DNA of 64,000 bases from Desulfobacula sp. (GCF_030145145.1 NZ_JAQYWD010000033.1:1-64000); one strand, 5' to 3'. Shown: positions 1 through 10,646, counted from the stretch's first letter. Made by a program: numbers and translations. Notes: generated by a model from the letters alone, not told the origin.

Positions 1-130
1 CAATTAACCGCAAGGAGGGGTGAACCGTAGGCATGGCTTGTATCGTATATTGCTTTACCGCTTCTGACGGGTAGAGAAGTGTAGGTATCGGCGGGTCTAT
101 GCCTTCAAGTGAGATGGATATGTTTGCCAA
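1..130 (-). CDS. possible partial gene running off the left edge
   Basis: An open frame on the minus strand begins at a TTG (130-128) and stays open to the window edge, about 43 codons, reading MANISISLEGIDPP at its start. An AGGAGA ribosome-binding site lies at 145-140, nine bases ahead. It would be divergent from the parA-like gene. The predicted peptide has an ordinary amino-acid mix but I do not recognise it. Both the start and the existence of the gene are uncertain because only the first 130 bases are visible. Confidence 0.3.
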   Translation of the reverse strand, partial: MANISISLEGIDPPIPTLLYPSEAVKQYTIQAMPTVHPSLRLI

Positions 131-249
131 TGACGTCAATCTCCTGTTTACTATTTGATATTACGCCGTATTATGATATATTCGCCGGAATATTTCAACG
201 TGCTCTGAAGATTTCATTATCATTCTTTTAATTGAAAAGTAGAGAGATT

Positions 250-277
250 TTGGCAACACCCGCTATTTAAATGATAA
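250..277 (+). promoter_or_regulatory. candidate sigma-70 promoter for the parA-like operon
   Basis: TTGGCA (250-255) is followed after 16 bases by TGATAA (272-277), about 40 bases before the ATG at 317. The match is moderate and the -10 could be shifted by a base or two. Confidence 0.3.
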
Positions 278-316
278 GATTGAAATTTTTGTCAATTGTG
301 CTAAGGAGATAAGGTT

Positions 317-1096
317 ATGACTAAAATAATGACAATAGCAGGTCAGAAGGGGGGGACCGGTAAAAGCGTTACAGCAGTAAACCTGGCCACCTCATTTGCT
401 TTAATTGAAAAATCCACGCTGTTAATTGATTGTGACCCCCAGGCAAGCGCCACACAATGGTGTGGTATCAAGGCGTTGGATTATACTGCTGACATTGCCC
501 GGGTGTTGTCCGGGAAAGCAACATTTAAAGATGCTGCAATAAAAACAGAATTCAAATACCTGGATGTCCTGCCGGCAGGATTTGATTTGTTTCAAGTCGC
601 CTTGAAATTAGCCAAAACCACTGAAAATGAAAAAATGCTACGTCTTTTCCTGAAAGATGTTGAAGATGTGTATGAGTATATTATTATTGATGCACCGTCT
701 TCCTATGGCTTTTTAAGCGTTGCCGCCATGACGGCTGCTGACTGGCTGCTGGTCTGCATGTCTGTTCATGACAACTCAAGGCAAGATTTTCATGCCCTGC
801 TCAGAATGGTAAAATATATCCGGACAACGCACAATGTCCCTTTGAAAATCGCCGGACTTCTTTTCAACCGGTGTGATACAAAAGAAGAAATCTTGTCCTT
901 TATGGAAAATCAAAACCTGCCGGATATCAAACAAATGGTGTATGATACCTTTATTCCCAGGGATGAGACCATTCAGCGATCCATTGATTTGAAAATTCCC
1001 GCTGCATTGCAGAATATAAAGAGCCCGGCAGCAGAAGCCTATTTACGGTTTGCAAAGGAACTCCATTTTTTTTTCAATAAAAGAGGTGTTTTATGA
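317..1096 (+). CDS. ParA/MinD-family ATPase
   Basis: A 259-residue ParA-type ATPase. The N-terminus carries the deviant Walker A box KGGTGKS (residues 11-17) with the signature lysine. This is followed by LLIDCDPQ (Walker A-prime region) and YIIIDAPSS near residue 120 (Walker B). ParA proteins form ATP-dependent dimers on DNA or membranes and position cargo such as plasmids, chromosomes or protein clusters. No ParB is present. The stop overlaps the next start as ATGA, so translation is probably coupled to the following gene and then to a coiled-coil zinc-ribbon protein, which may be the partner or cargo adaptor. The start is supported by AAGGAGA eight bases upstream. The family call is secure, the cargo unknown. 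Confidence 0.85.
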   Translation: MTKIMTIAGQKGGTGKSVTAVNLATSFALIEKSTLLIDCDPQASATQWCGIKALDYTADIARVLSGKATFKDAAIKTEFKYLDVLPAGFDLFQVALKLAKTTENEKMLRLFLKDVEDVYEYIIIDAPSSYGFLSVAAMTAADWLLVCMSVHDNSRQDFHALLRMVKYIRTTHNVPLKIAGLLFNRCDTKEEILSFMENQNLPDIKQMVYDTFIPRDETIQRSIDLKIPAALQNIKSPAAEAYLRFAKELHFFFNKRGVL

Positions 1097-1476
1097 AACT
1101 TACAAAGCCAGAGACCCTTCAGGAACATGAAAAAGACTTTATTGACGCAATAAACGCAGAAATAGACTGGGATGCCATTGAAAAACTGCTGCTTGAAAAG
1201 CATTGTTTCAGTCTTCAAGAGGAGATAGATTACAAAGAGGGCGATCTGGTGGTGTATGAGAATCATATTGCCTATAAATTTGATTTTGAGATTAAGGTCC
1301 CTTTAACTGTGATTTTTAACAGGAACGGTGAGTGTTTGAAGATGTCAACCCTGGGGGATGATTTTGAAGGAGACCATTCAGTGCCGCCAATAAATCCAAA
1401 ACAAGATGATAAGGTGGCTCAAATGGCCTTGAATATAGCAGATATGATTTCTGAAATAAATCAGGACGATCACTAA
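1093..1476 (+). CDS. hypothetical acidic protein between ParA and zinc-ribbon protein
   Basis: A 127-residue soluble, acidic protein with no family I recognise. There is no signal peptide or membrane segment. The centre has alternating charged and hydrophobic stretches (for example YKFDFEIKVPL) suggesting beta structure, and the ends are helical and rich in Asp and Glu. It overlaps the ParA stop by four bases (ATGA) and its own stop shares a base with the next start (TAATG). All three genes therefore read as one translationally coupled operon, and it probably acts with the ParA-type ATPase. The function is not known. Confidence 0.75.
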   Translation: MKLTKPETLQEHEKDFIDAINAEIDWDAIEKLLLEKHCFSLQEEIDYKEGDLVVYENHIAYKFDFEIKVPLTVIFNRNGECLKMSTLGDDFEGDHSVPPINPKQDDKVAQMALNIADMISEINQDDH

Positions 1477-3035
1477 TGGCGGGGGAGGCTAAACCCGTTA
1501 ATGGATTTTCTCCAGCCGTTGTAAGGGCGCAATTGGAAGAAATGCTGGCCCGGGAAATAACGGCAACGCCTGACATGGATTCAAGCCGTTTCATGTCGCT
1601 CTTGGATTTGCCAGGGATCTGCTGCATAACCCTTATTGTTGAAAAAGAAAGGGACATTCTCCAGGCGTTGGATTCCCCACCGAAAAGATATACACGAGCA
1701 TCCTTTGTAAAGGAATTGATCGATATCGGGCTTGAAAATGATGCGGCCCTGGACAAGACGGTGATGTCAGTTTTAAACAGGGGATATATCGGTACAAATG
1801 CAAACGGGGAATTTATATCTGAAAAACCGGCCTTTGAGATGGCGGCGTTTCTTGACAGCAGGTTTCCGGGTATGCCGGGAATAAACCTGGTTGCCTTTGC
1901 ACTTCAGATGATGGAAGAGGTGAGTTCGGGAAGAAAAAGCCTGGCCCTGGCACTGCAGAGCTTTAAGGACACCCTGAAAAGCCGTGGCGGATCGCTTTCT
2001 CGGGACCACACTGAAAAAAAATCTCCTGAATTGGTTTCAGGCAGTGTTTTAATCCCAAGTCTGGCTGAGGAAACTCCCCGGGAATTAAAGAAAGACAATC
2101 TGGATCGCCTGGCCAAAATTATCAAAAAAAGAAAAAAACAGTCAATTGATTCTCCCGGTCAATTAATTATAAAAAATTTATTTGACAAAGGATCCTCAAA
2201 AGAAACGATAGACGATCAGCAGGCAGAAGCCAGAAAAGCCCTGGAAGCGAAACAAGCCGAGGAGGTTAAACAAGCTGAGGAAGCTAAACAAGCTGAGGCA
2301 GCTAAACAAGCTGAGGCAGCCAGAAAAATAGCGAAAGCGCAACAAAAAGCCGCAGCAGAACTTGCCCTGGAGCGGGCCCAGGCAGAAGAAAAAAAGCAGG
2401 CAGCAGAAGCTGCGGCAAAAGAAACAGCAAGACAACTGCAAGAACTGGCGCTGAGGGAAAAACAGCTGTTGGCAGCCCGGGAAGCAGCACGGAAAGCCGC
2501 TGAACAGACCGCTGAAATCAAAGCAATAATGCTTGAAAAAGAAGCCCGGCTAAAGGCTTTTGAAGCGAGACTGAAAGAACAGGAAGCGCAACCGCAGCAC
2601 CACAGAAAAGCAGCCGGACAAAAACAGATCCCGGAACAGGATATAAAAAAAGGGCCTCAAACAGACGCGGATGTCGCGTCCCCGGGTGTGGCCTTTGAAA
2701 TCCCCCGCCCCCTGTCTTGTCCCCTGTGCAAAGACGGGGAAATTGTTTTAAAAATGACAGAAAAAGGAAAAGAATTCTTTTCATGCACCCAGCCGGAGTG
2801 CCGGTTTGTCTCCTGGGATAAACCCTATCTGTTTGAGTGCCCGCTGTGCAAAAACTTGTTTTTAACAGAAACACTGACGCCCACTGGTGAAAAAGGTCTG
2901 AAATGTCCCCGGGCGTCCTGTTCCTATACCCAGGGGAACCTGTTTGATCCAAAACAGAATATGGCGGCCCAGCCAGTCACCGGATCCGTACTGAAAAAGA
3001 AGAAAAAGATCGTTAGAAGAAGAAAGAGACGTTAA
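1476..3035 (+). CDS. coiled-coil protein with C-terminal zinc ribbons and basic tail
   Basis: A 519-residue protein in three parts. Residues 1-200 are globular and unrecognised. Residues about 245-365 form a long Ala/Glu/Gln/Lys-rich coiled coil with repeated KQAEEA-type units. The C-terminal 110 residues hold two Cys4 zinc-ribbon modules (CPLC...CTQPEC and CPLC...CPRASC) of the kind found at the C-terminus of bacterial topoisomerase I, ending in a run of Lys and Arg. The ribbons and tail suggest nucleic-acid binding, and the coiled coil suggests dimerisation or scaffolding. It is the last gene of the ParA operon and could be the DNA- or cargo-binding partner; that role is inference. No signal peptide. 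Confidence 0.8.
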   Translation: MAGEAKPVNGFSPAVVRAQLEEMLAREITATPDMDSSRFMSLLDLPGICCITLIVEKERDILQALDSPPKRYTRASFVKELIDIGLENDAALDKTVMSVLNRGYIGTNANGEFISEKPAFEMAAFLDSRFPGMPGINLVAFALQMMEEVSSGRKSLALALQSFKDTLKSRGGSLSRDHTEKKSPELVSGSVLIPSLAEETPRELKKDNLDRLAKIIKKRKKQSIDSPGQLIIKNLFDKGSSKETIDDQQAEARKALEAKQAEEVKQAEEAKQAEAAKQAEAARKIAKAQQKAAAELALERAQAEEKKQAAEAAAKETARQLQELALREKQLLAAREAARKAAEQTAEIKAIMLEKEARLKAFEARLKEQEAQPQHHRKAAGQKQIPEQDIKKGPQTDADVASPGVAFEIPRPLSCPLCKDGEIVLKMTEKGKEFFSCTQPECRFVSWDKPYLFECPLCKNLFLTETLTPTGEKGLKCPRASCSYTQGNLFDPKQNMAAQPVTGSVLKKKKKIVRRRKRR

Positions 3036-3068
3036 GGACTATATCCTTAGATAACCGGGTAAGAAACC

Positions 3069-3989
3069 ATGGGAAAAAAACAGGTGAACCCTTCACAGCT
3101 GGTTCTGGCATATGCAGGCCTTGCCCTGGCTGTTTTTTTCTGGTCCATCAATACCGTTATTGCAAAAGCGGTCATGTTTCAGATAAAACCCATGACGCTT
3201 TCCTTTTACAGATGGCTTGTGGCCTTTGTCATCCTCTTGCCCTTTGCGGTTCCCCGGCTAAAAAAAGAGTGGCCATTGATTCAACAACACCTGGGATTTT
3301 TATTTATTTTAGCGGTTCCCAGTGTCGCGGTTTATAATTCTGTTGTCTATTTCGGTGCCCAGTATACCACTGCCACCAATATTTCTCTGGTAGTGTCCAC
3401 AATGCCGGTTATGACCCTGCTTTTTTCCTGGATCATCAACAGAGAAGACCCTTATCTTTTACAGGTACTGGGCGTGACGATTTCTCTTTTGGGAATGGTG
3501 ATGATCATCGCCAAAGGATCATGGCAGGTTTTGCTCAGTCTGTCCTTTAATTCCGGAGATCTGCTGATTGTTTTTTCCATTACCTCCTGGGCACTCTATT
3601 CTGTTTTGTTGAAAAAAAGGGAGATTGATATTTCGCCTATTTCTTTTCTAATCGTTTTGATCTGTTTTGGTATGGGTTGCATTTTACCCTTCTATTTGTG
3701 GGAATTTTCAGTTTTTGGGGGGATTGAGATCAATCCTGCCAATGTGTCAACCTTTTTGTATCTGGGAATATTTCCTTCAATCCTTTCCTATATCTTCTGG
3801 AATTATGGCGTAAAGACAGCAGGGCCGTCCGTTGCATCCATCTTCATGTATCTGTTGCCCGTTTATACGTCGATTATTGCCTATGTGTTTTTAAACGAAC
3901 GTCTTTTCTTTTACCATTTTGTTGGAGGATGGCTGATTCTGTCTGGGTTGATCCTCTCATCTTTCAGGCGAACGATAAAACATCTTTGA
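3069..3989 (+). CDS. EamA/DMT-superfamily transporter
   Basis: A 306-residue integral membrane protein with about ten hydrophobic segments in two tandem EamA repeats (residues about 12-147 and 165-300), the usual length for the family. These drug/metabolite transporters generally export amino acids or other small metabolites by secondary transport; the substrate cannot be told from sequence. It begins 33 bases after the ParA-linked zinc-ribbon gene on the same strand and could be co-transcribed with it, although a functional link is not obvious. Confidence 0.85.
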   Translation: MGKKQVNPSQLVLAYAGLALAVFFWSINTVIAKAVMFQIKPMTLSFYRWLVAFVILLPFAVPRLKKEWPLIQQHLGFLFILAVPSVAVYNSVVYFGAQYTTATNISLVVSTMPVMTLLFSWIINREDPYLLQVLGVTISLLGMVMIIAKGSWQVLLSLSFNSGDLLIVFSITSWALYSVLLKKREIDISPISFLIVLICFGMGCILPFYLWEFSVFGGIEINPANVSTFLYLGIFPSILSYIFWNYGVKTAGPSVASIFMYLLPVYTSIIAYVFLNERLFFYHFVGGWLILSGLILSSFRRTIKHL

Positions 3990-4160
3990 TTATTATTCCT
4001 TGACTTGGCGCTTGATTTGAGCATAAAACGAGATTTAGTAAATCAACGATATTCATTTTAGCGATAACGTAGTAAATTTGTTCGTGTTTGCTCCAAAACG
4101 GTTATGGTTAACACCCTAAGGGGAATTGTAAAGTTAATAATCACTAAAAGGAGATGTTGC

Positions 4161-5258
4161 ATGGAAAACAACGACAGGCGAAAATTCATTAAAAAAGTTG
4201 GAATGGGTGCTGCTGCCATTGGTGCAGGAATCGCTTCCAGTGCAGTTCCTGCAATGGCCAAAGAAAAGACCTATAGATGGAAAATGGTGACCACCTGGCC
4301 GCCGCATTTCCCCATGCTGGGTGAGAGCGCAGATAAAATTGCCCAATGGGTAGATGAAATGAGTGCCGGGAGACTTAAAATTTCTGTGTATGGCGGGGGT
4401 GAGCTGGTGCCACCCTTGGGCACGTTCGATGCCGTCAGCCAGGGGACTGTTGAAATGGGGCATGCCGCTTCGTATTACTGGGCAGGAAAATGTCCGGCAG
4501 CCCAGTTTTTTGCTGCAGTGCCGTTTGGATTCAACGCCCAGTCCATTAATGCATGGATCTTATCAGGCGGTGGAATGAAACTGTGGGAAGAACTCTATGC
4601 AAAATTTAACATGAAACCGTTTCTCGCCGGTAACACCGGTGTTCAGATGGGTGGTTGGTTCAATAAAGAGATCAACTCCATGGATGACTTTAAAGGTCTT
4701 AAAATGAGGATACCGGGTCTGGGCGGTAAAGTCCTTGCAAAAGCAGGGGGCAGTGCCATTCTCATGGCTGGCGGAGATATCTATACCAACCTTGAGAGGG
4801 GGGTCATTGATGCAACCGAATGGGTCGGTCCTTTTCATGATTTGAAACTGGGCTTTTATAAAGCCGCAAAATATTATTATTATCCGGGGTGGCATGAATT
4901 TGGCACTGCATTTGAATTAATGGTGAACCTGGATGCATGGAATTCGTTACCGGACGACCTTAAGGCCATTGTCAGTGCAGCCACTTACAAGAGTAATATA
5001 TGGATGTTGTCTGAGTTTGAAGCCAAAAATAATGCCGCCTTAAGGGAACTGATAGATGTCCATAAGGTCCAGCTCAAGGAATTCCCGAAACCCGTTGTCA
5101 AAGAGCTTAGAAAATTGTCCACCGAGGTGCTGGAAGAACTGGCAGCTTCTGATCCGGACAGCAAAAAGGTGTATGAGGCCTTTCTGGCATTCCAGAAAAA
5201 TATTCATGCATGGAATAAACTGACAGAAGAGCCCTACCAGCAGTTGAAAAATCTTTAA
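4161..5258 (+). CDS. TRAP transporter binding protein, DctP family (TakP-like)
   Basis: A 365-residue periplasmic solute-binding protein. The frame is open further upstream, but ATG 4161 follows AAAAGGAGAT and starts MENNDRRKFIKK, a twin-arginine-type signal ending near AMA. It is therefore probably exported folded by Tat. The mature part carries DctP-family features, including the conserved region AKYYYYPGWHE that resembles TakP, which binds 2-oxoacids. The substrate is thus likely a 2-keto acid or related carboxylate, by inference. Its permease genes lie downstream on the opposite strand (5570-7476), converging on it across a terminator and repeats, so binding protein and membrane subunits are transcribed separately. 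Confidence 0.88.
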   Translation: MENNDRRKFIKKVGMGAAAIGAGIASSAVPAMAKEKTYRWKMVTTWPPHFPMLGESADKIAQWVDEMSAGRLKISVYGGGELVPPLGTFDAVSQGTVEMGHAASYYWAGKCPAAQFFAAVPFGFNAQSINAWILSGGGMKLWEELYAKFNMKPFLAGNTGVQMGGWFNKEINSMDDFKGLKMRIPGLGGKVLAKAGGSAILMAGGDIYTNLERGVIDATEWVGPFHDLKLGFYKAAKYYYYPGWHEFGTAFELMVNLDAWNSLPDDLKAIVSAATYKSNIWMLSEFEAKNNAALRELIDVHKVQLKEFPKPVVKELRKLSTEVLEELAASDPDSKKVYEAFLAFQKNIHAWNKLTEEPYQQLKNL

Positions 5259-5288
5259 CCCAACTTTTGGAGGTGGCTATTTTTAAAT

Positions 5289-5332
5289 GGGGTCAGGCTT
5301 TCCTTGTGGCACGTTAAAAAAAGTCTGACCCC
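5289..5332. repeat. REP-like inverted repeat (GGGGTCAGG type)
   Basis: GGGGTCAGGCTTT (5289-5301) is matched by AAAGTCTGACCCC (5320-5332) with one mismatch and an 18-base loop. The same core, GGGTCAGGCTT...AAGCCTGACCC, recurs at 21878-21958. Such GGGGTCAGG palindromes resemble REP elements mobilised by Y1 (RAYT) transposases. No such transposase is in this window. Confidence 0.6.
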
Positions 5333-5352
5333 GTCCAAGATAAGCGGTTAGC

Positions 5353-5391
5353 ACCCAAAAGGGCTGGAAAAATTTTCCAGCCCTTTTGGGT
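5353..5391 (+). terminator. strong intrinsic terminator after the TRAP binding-protein gene
   Basis: A perfect 19-base inverted repeat with a one-base centre (ACCCAAAAGGGCTGG arm) is followed by TCTTTT at 5391-5396. It lies about 95 bases after the dctP-like stop. Confidence 0.8.
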
Positions 5392-5419
5392 CTTTTGATA
5401 TAGATGAGAAAGCTATTTT

Positions 5420-5544
5420 GTGTTTGGACGAAAACTTACCCATCTGCTGCGTTGCTGCATAACTCTGAAATCCTCTGTACAGTAGTACATTCCGGTTTCA
5501 GAGTTTCTTGCGCCTTGCATATGAGCAACTTTTCGTCCAAACAC
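5420..5544. repeat. large nested hairpin repeat
   Basis: Outer arms GTGTTTGGACGAAAA (5420-5434) and TTTTCGTCCAAACAC (5530-5544) are perfectly complementary. Inside is a second inverted repeat, ACTCTGAAA...TTTCAGAGT. The interior words CTGCGTTGC and TTGCGCCTTG resemble those of the element at 27111-27276. An open frame across it (5404-5619) is not a gene. Confidence 0.65.
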
Positions 5545-5569
5545 GGGTTTCCGTTCAGGCACTATTTTA

Positions 5570-6892
5570 TCAAAGAGTGCTGGGCAACCAGGTCACTGAC
5601 TCGGGCACCAGGCAGATAATTAAAAGTCCGATAATCTGAATAATCACAAACGGAATGATCCCCTTGTAAATATCCATGGTTTTTATTTCCGGCGGGGTGA
5701 CCCCTTTCAGATAAAAGAGTGAAAACCCGAAAGGGGGTGTCAGAAAAGAGGTTTGAAGGTTGACGGCGATCAGGATTGCCAGCCACAGGGGATCCACCCC
5801 CAGGTGAATCATGATCGGTGCCAGAACCGGGACATGGATAAAGGTAATTTCAATAAAATCCAGGAAAAACCCGGCAATAAAGATAATGGACATGACAATA
5901 AAGAGAATTCCCCACTTTCCAAAAGGGAGACCTAAGATCAGTCCTCTGACCAGCGCATCCCCTCCCAGGCCCCTGAAAACAAGTCCCAGGGTGGAAGCCC
6001 CCACCAGGATGATAAAGACCATACAGGTCAGTTTGGTGGTCGTATTCATGACATCTTTTACAATTTTATAATTGAATCGCTTGTGCATGGCCGTCAAAAG
6101 GGTTGCACCGATGGCACCGACGGAGGCCGCTTCTGTGGGGGAAGCGATGCCGGCAAAAATAGACCCCAGGACAGCGATCATAAGGGCCAGGGGTGGGATA
6201 AGTGCCTTAAAGACTTTTCCCAAAAGTTCTTTTCGTGTCATCTGATCAAGGATTTCTTGATCAATGGGAGGTGCCCATTCCGGTTTTATCTGGGCGATGA
6301 TCAATATATAGGTCATATACAATGCCACAAGGATTAATCCGGGGATAATGGCAGCGATAAACAGATCACCAACCGAAACATTCATGATTTCTCCCAGCAG
6401 AACAAGGACAATGCTGGGCGGTATGATCTGTCCCAATGTCCCCGAGGCAGCAACCGTTCCCGTGGTCAGGCTTTTACTGTAGCGATTCCGGAGCATGGTG
6501 GGCACGGAAAGCAGCCCCATGGTCACAACGGTAGCCCCGACAATACCGGTGGAAGCCCCCATGAGTGCTCCGACAAAAATAACGGAAACAGCAAGACCTC
6601 CTTTGATCCTGCCGAAAACAAGGGCCATGGCTTCCAGTAATTCTTCAGCAAGGCCTGACTTTTCCAGCATGACCCCCATGTAAATAAATAGCGGCACCGC
6701 CATAAGGGAGAAGCTGGTCATGGTCCCCCAGATTCTTAACGGCAAGAGGTTAAAGAACCCCGGGCCAAACCCATATAGACCGAACACCAAGGAAACACCT
6801 CCGATGGTAAAGGCAACGGGGAAACCTAAAAGCAATAATGCAAAAACAACGGCAAACATAATCAGGGGCAAAAACTCAGTGATAAATTCCAT
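5570..6892 (-). CDS. TRAP transporter large permease, DctM family
   Basis: A 440-residue membrane protein, typical for the DctM subunit (about 12 membrane segments). It catalyses sodium-driven substrate translocation. Conserved features include the glycine-rich LMGASTGIVGATVVTMG loop and the GTLGQIIPPSIVLV motif. Its ATG shares one base with the stop of the small-permease gene (TAATG), so the two are co-translated. The gene runs towards the TRAP binding protein at 4161-5258, which is almost certainly its partner although convergently oriented. Confidence 0.92.
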   Translation of the reverse strand: MEFITEFLPLIMFAVVFALLLLGFPVAFTIGGVSLVFGLYGFGPGFFNLLPLRIWGTMTSFSLMAVPLFIYMGVMLEKSGLAEELLEAMALVFGRIKGGLAVSVIFVGALMGASTGIVGATVVTMGLLSVPTMLRNRYSKSLTTGTVAASGTLGQIIPPSIVLVLLGEIMNVSVGDLFIAAIIPGLILVALYMTYILIIAQIKPEWAPPIDQEILDQMTRKELLGKVFKALIPPLALMIAVLGSIFAGIASPTEAASVGAIGATLLTAMHKRFNYKIVKDVMNTTTKLTCMVFIILVGASTLGLVFRGLGGDALVRGLILGLPFGKWGILFIVMSIIFIAGFFLDFIEITFIHVPVLAPIMIHLGVDPLWLAILIAVNLQTSFLTPPFGFSLFYLKGVTPPEIKTMDIYKGIIPFVIIQIIGLLIICLVPESVTWLPSTL

Positions 6893-7476
6893 TATGATTT
6901 ATCCCCCTGTCGTTTGCTTGTGACCTTCAGGTTACGTGTGCCCTTTAGGTTAAGTCTGCCCTTAGGGGTATATCCCATGATGACCATAAGATTTTTAGCG
7001 GCTTCAGACAATCCCTGCACAATGAGAAGGGAAAACCCTAACGGAATCATTGTTTTTAAAATATACCGTGCCGGCAGGCCTCCAGGATCGGGTGAGACTT
7101 CCCGGACTGCCCAGGAATTCAAGATAAATCCCTTGGTGGCGAGAATGATGGCCACGGAAAAAGGAATAAGAAAAAGAAATACACCTAAAAAATCAATCCA
7201 TGCCCTGGTTTTTTTCGATAGGTTGACATAGAGGATGTCCACACGGACATGTCCCCCCTCTTTCAGGGTATAGGCAGCGCCTATCAAGAAGACAATGGCA
7301 AAAAGATGCCATTCTAATTCCTGAAGGGCAACATTTCCCTTATTAAAAGCATATCTCATTACCGTGTCGTAAAATACGACCAGGACCATTAAGGTTGTCA
7401 TCCACCCGACGAGATGTCCGATTTTGTCGCTCAGACCGTCGATTATCCGGACAATTTTTTCAAGAAAGGATATCAA
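6892..7476 (-). CDS. TRAP transporter small permease, DctQ family
   Basis: The four-helix small membrane subunit of a TRAP transporter, which pairs with DctM. I start it at TTG 7476 because GAGGAG lies eight bases upstream (7490-7485), giving 194 residues. A longer frame begins at TTG 7497, where no ribosome-binding site is apparent. It has the usual hydrophobic segments, with a conserved tryptophan-bearing ELEWHLFAIVFLIGAAYTL region and GGHVRVDILY after it. The downstream DctM start overlaps its stop by one base. Confidence 0.88.
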   Translation of the reverse strand: MISFLEKIVRIIDGLSDKIGHLVGWMTTLMVLVVFYDTVMRYAFNKGNVALQELEWHLFAIVFLIGAAYTLKEGGHVRVDILYVNLSKKTRAWIDFLGVFLFLIPFSVAIILATKGFILNSWAVREVSPDPGGLPARYILKTMIPLGFSLLIVQGLSEAAKNLMVIMGYTPKGRLNLKGTRNLKVTSKRQGDKS

Positions 7477-7738
7477 TTTTTTTGCTCCTCGATTCAAATA
7501 AACAGGGTTTAACTGCTGTACCCCTTTTAGTAAGTATGAATGAATTCAAAAAGTGAATTCCTTATAAATGTTAGGAAAACAGAAATTTGTCAAGGTTTTA
7601 TCGTGGTAAGGGGGGAGTTTGTCTGGCGAAAGAATAGGTGAAAAGAATTTTTTCCCGGTAAATGATTAAATGGAGATTCGGGTGGTAAGGTTTGGTATAT
7701 AATATACCAGAATTTGTTGATCAAAAAACTTTAAAAGC

Positions 7739-7815
7739 TGGTCGGGATGAGAGGATTTGAACCTCCGACCCCAGCGTCCCGAACGCTGTGCTCTACCAGA
7801 CTGAGCCACATCCCG
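7739..7815 (-). tRNA. tRNA-Pro(CGG)
   Basis: A 77-base cloverleaf on the minus strand. The acceptor CGGGATG pairs with CATCCCG, followed by discriminator A and an encoded CCA. The anticodon loop is TTCGGGA within a CAGCG/CGCTG stem, giving anticodon CGG. The T-arm GGAGG-TTCAAAT-CCTCT is intact. It lies 39 bases beyond the purA stop on the same strand. Confidence 0.95.
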
Positions 7816-7854
7816 ACTGCAGAAAAAGGTTATACACAAAAAAAACAAAAAAGT

Positions 7855-9599
<1,745 letters not shown>

Positions 9600-9853
9600 A
9601 ATTCAGGCTATAGTTATATAAATCTTTTTTCTTAAGGTCAAATTAATTAAATTGTTTTGCTTGAAAATTAAACAATGATGTTGTGAAATGGTTTCAGGTC
9701 GGGGACGGATGCAGGTGGTTTCCTTTAGAAAAATTCGGTCAGGAGTTGCTATCGGGATGGGGGGGATGGTCTTTTCTATATTCAAAATGCCATTCGCCAA
9801 AACAAAATCTTGAAATATTGCAAAAATCTTGATATAAGAACCAGATTGTTTGC

Positions 9854-9930
9854 GCGCCCGTAGCTCAGCTGGATAGAGTATCTGACTACGAATCAGGGGG
9901 TCGTGAGTTCGAATCTCGCCGGGCGCACCA
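9854..9930 (+). tRNA. tRNA-Arg(ACG)
   Basis: A 77-base cloverleaf. GCGCCCG pairs with CGGGCGC, discriminator A, encoded CCA. The anticodon loop CTACGAA gives ACG, and the T-arm is GTGAG-TTCGAAT-CTCGC. It is the expected wobble-inosine substrate of the nearby TadA. Confidence 0.96.
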
Positions 9931-10055
9931 CTAACAATAAAAGTTTTCAGCGTTTAGTTGAAAACTTTTTTTGTTTTAAATATCGTTTGTCCATGATTAT
10001 TAGTATTCATCGACGATAATAGAAGAAGTAAAGAAGGCTATGCTATCAAAATCTA

Positions 10056-10391
10056 TCAATCATAATAGGCAGGTTCATTATATTCAACCCCATACTTATG
10101 GGAACCTTTGGTATCAAGATCAGACGATGAAGAAGGCGTTGACCATTTGACACTGCCAAAATAACTCTTGTATTTTTCAGGACCGGGTGCATGGTCATCA
10201 TAATTTTTCATTTCAAGATAAACAAGATGACCGACAACAAGTTTTTTATTCGTCAACAATAACATGCCGCCTTGGGAGTAATCTTTCATCTCTGCATAAT
10301 AGTATTGATCCTGGTTGTCCATCAGGTGCAGATGCATTGGGCTGCTATGTCCATATCTTTGATAGTGCCTTTTTTCTTTATAAACTTCCAT
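10056..10391 (-). CDS. PilZ-domain protein
   Basis: A 111-residue stand-alone PilZ protein. The N-terminal RHYQR (RxxxR type) and the following DYSQGGM (D/NxSxxG type) are the two cyclic-di-GMP binding motifs. It has no other domain, so it is probably a small c-di-GMP receptor acting on a partner. It lies between tRNA-Arg and the divergent topoisomerase gene and has no operon partner. The gap 9931-10055 and the region 10392-10646 hold no gene that I can see. Confidence 0.8.
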   Translation of the reverse strand: MEVYKEKRHYQRYGHSSPMHLHLMDNQDQYYYAEMKDYSQGGMLLLTNKKLVVGHLVYLEMKNYDDHAPGPEKYKSYFGSVKWSTPSSSSDLDTKGSHKYGVEYNEPAYYD

Positions 10392-10646
10392 TTTTAGATC
10401 CTATTCCACGGCTTTTAAAGTGCCGGTTGAACATATCATGTAAAAAAACTAGGGTAGTTTATAACAATAATAGTGACTAAATCAATAACATCATCAATAA
10501 TTGAACTAAAATTATTTTTTTTGGGTCGCTGGTTCATCTGAGTGTTTATATCCGGATGATGGCAGGTTGCGTTCAGGGTATAACCATCATGAGAATTGCT
10601 GGGCAGCCTATTGGAAATACCTGTAAATGGTGATAAATTGGTTTCC

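Noticed and set aside
2196-2521. Overlapping minus-strand frames rich in Cys, Ser and Leu
   Set aside because: They are antisense shadows of the Ala/Glu/Lys-rich coiled coil of the plus-strand gene.
5404-5619. Plus-strand 71-codon frame
   Set aside because: It lies across the nested hairpin repeat and runs into the DctM gene; no ribosome-binding site.
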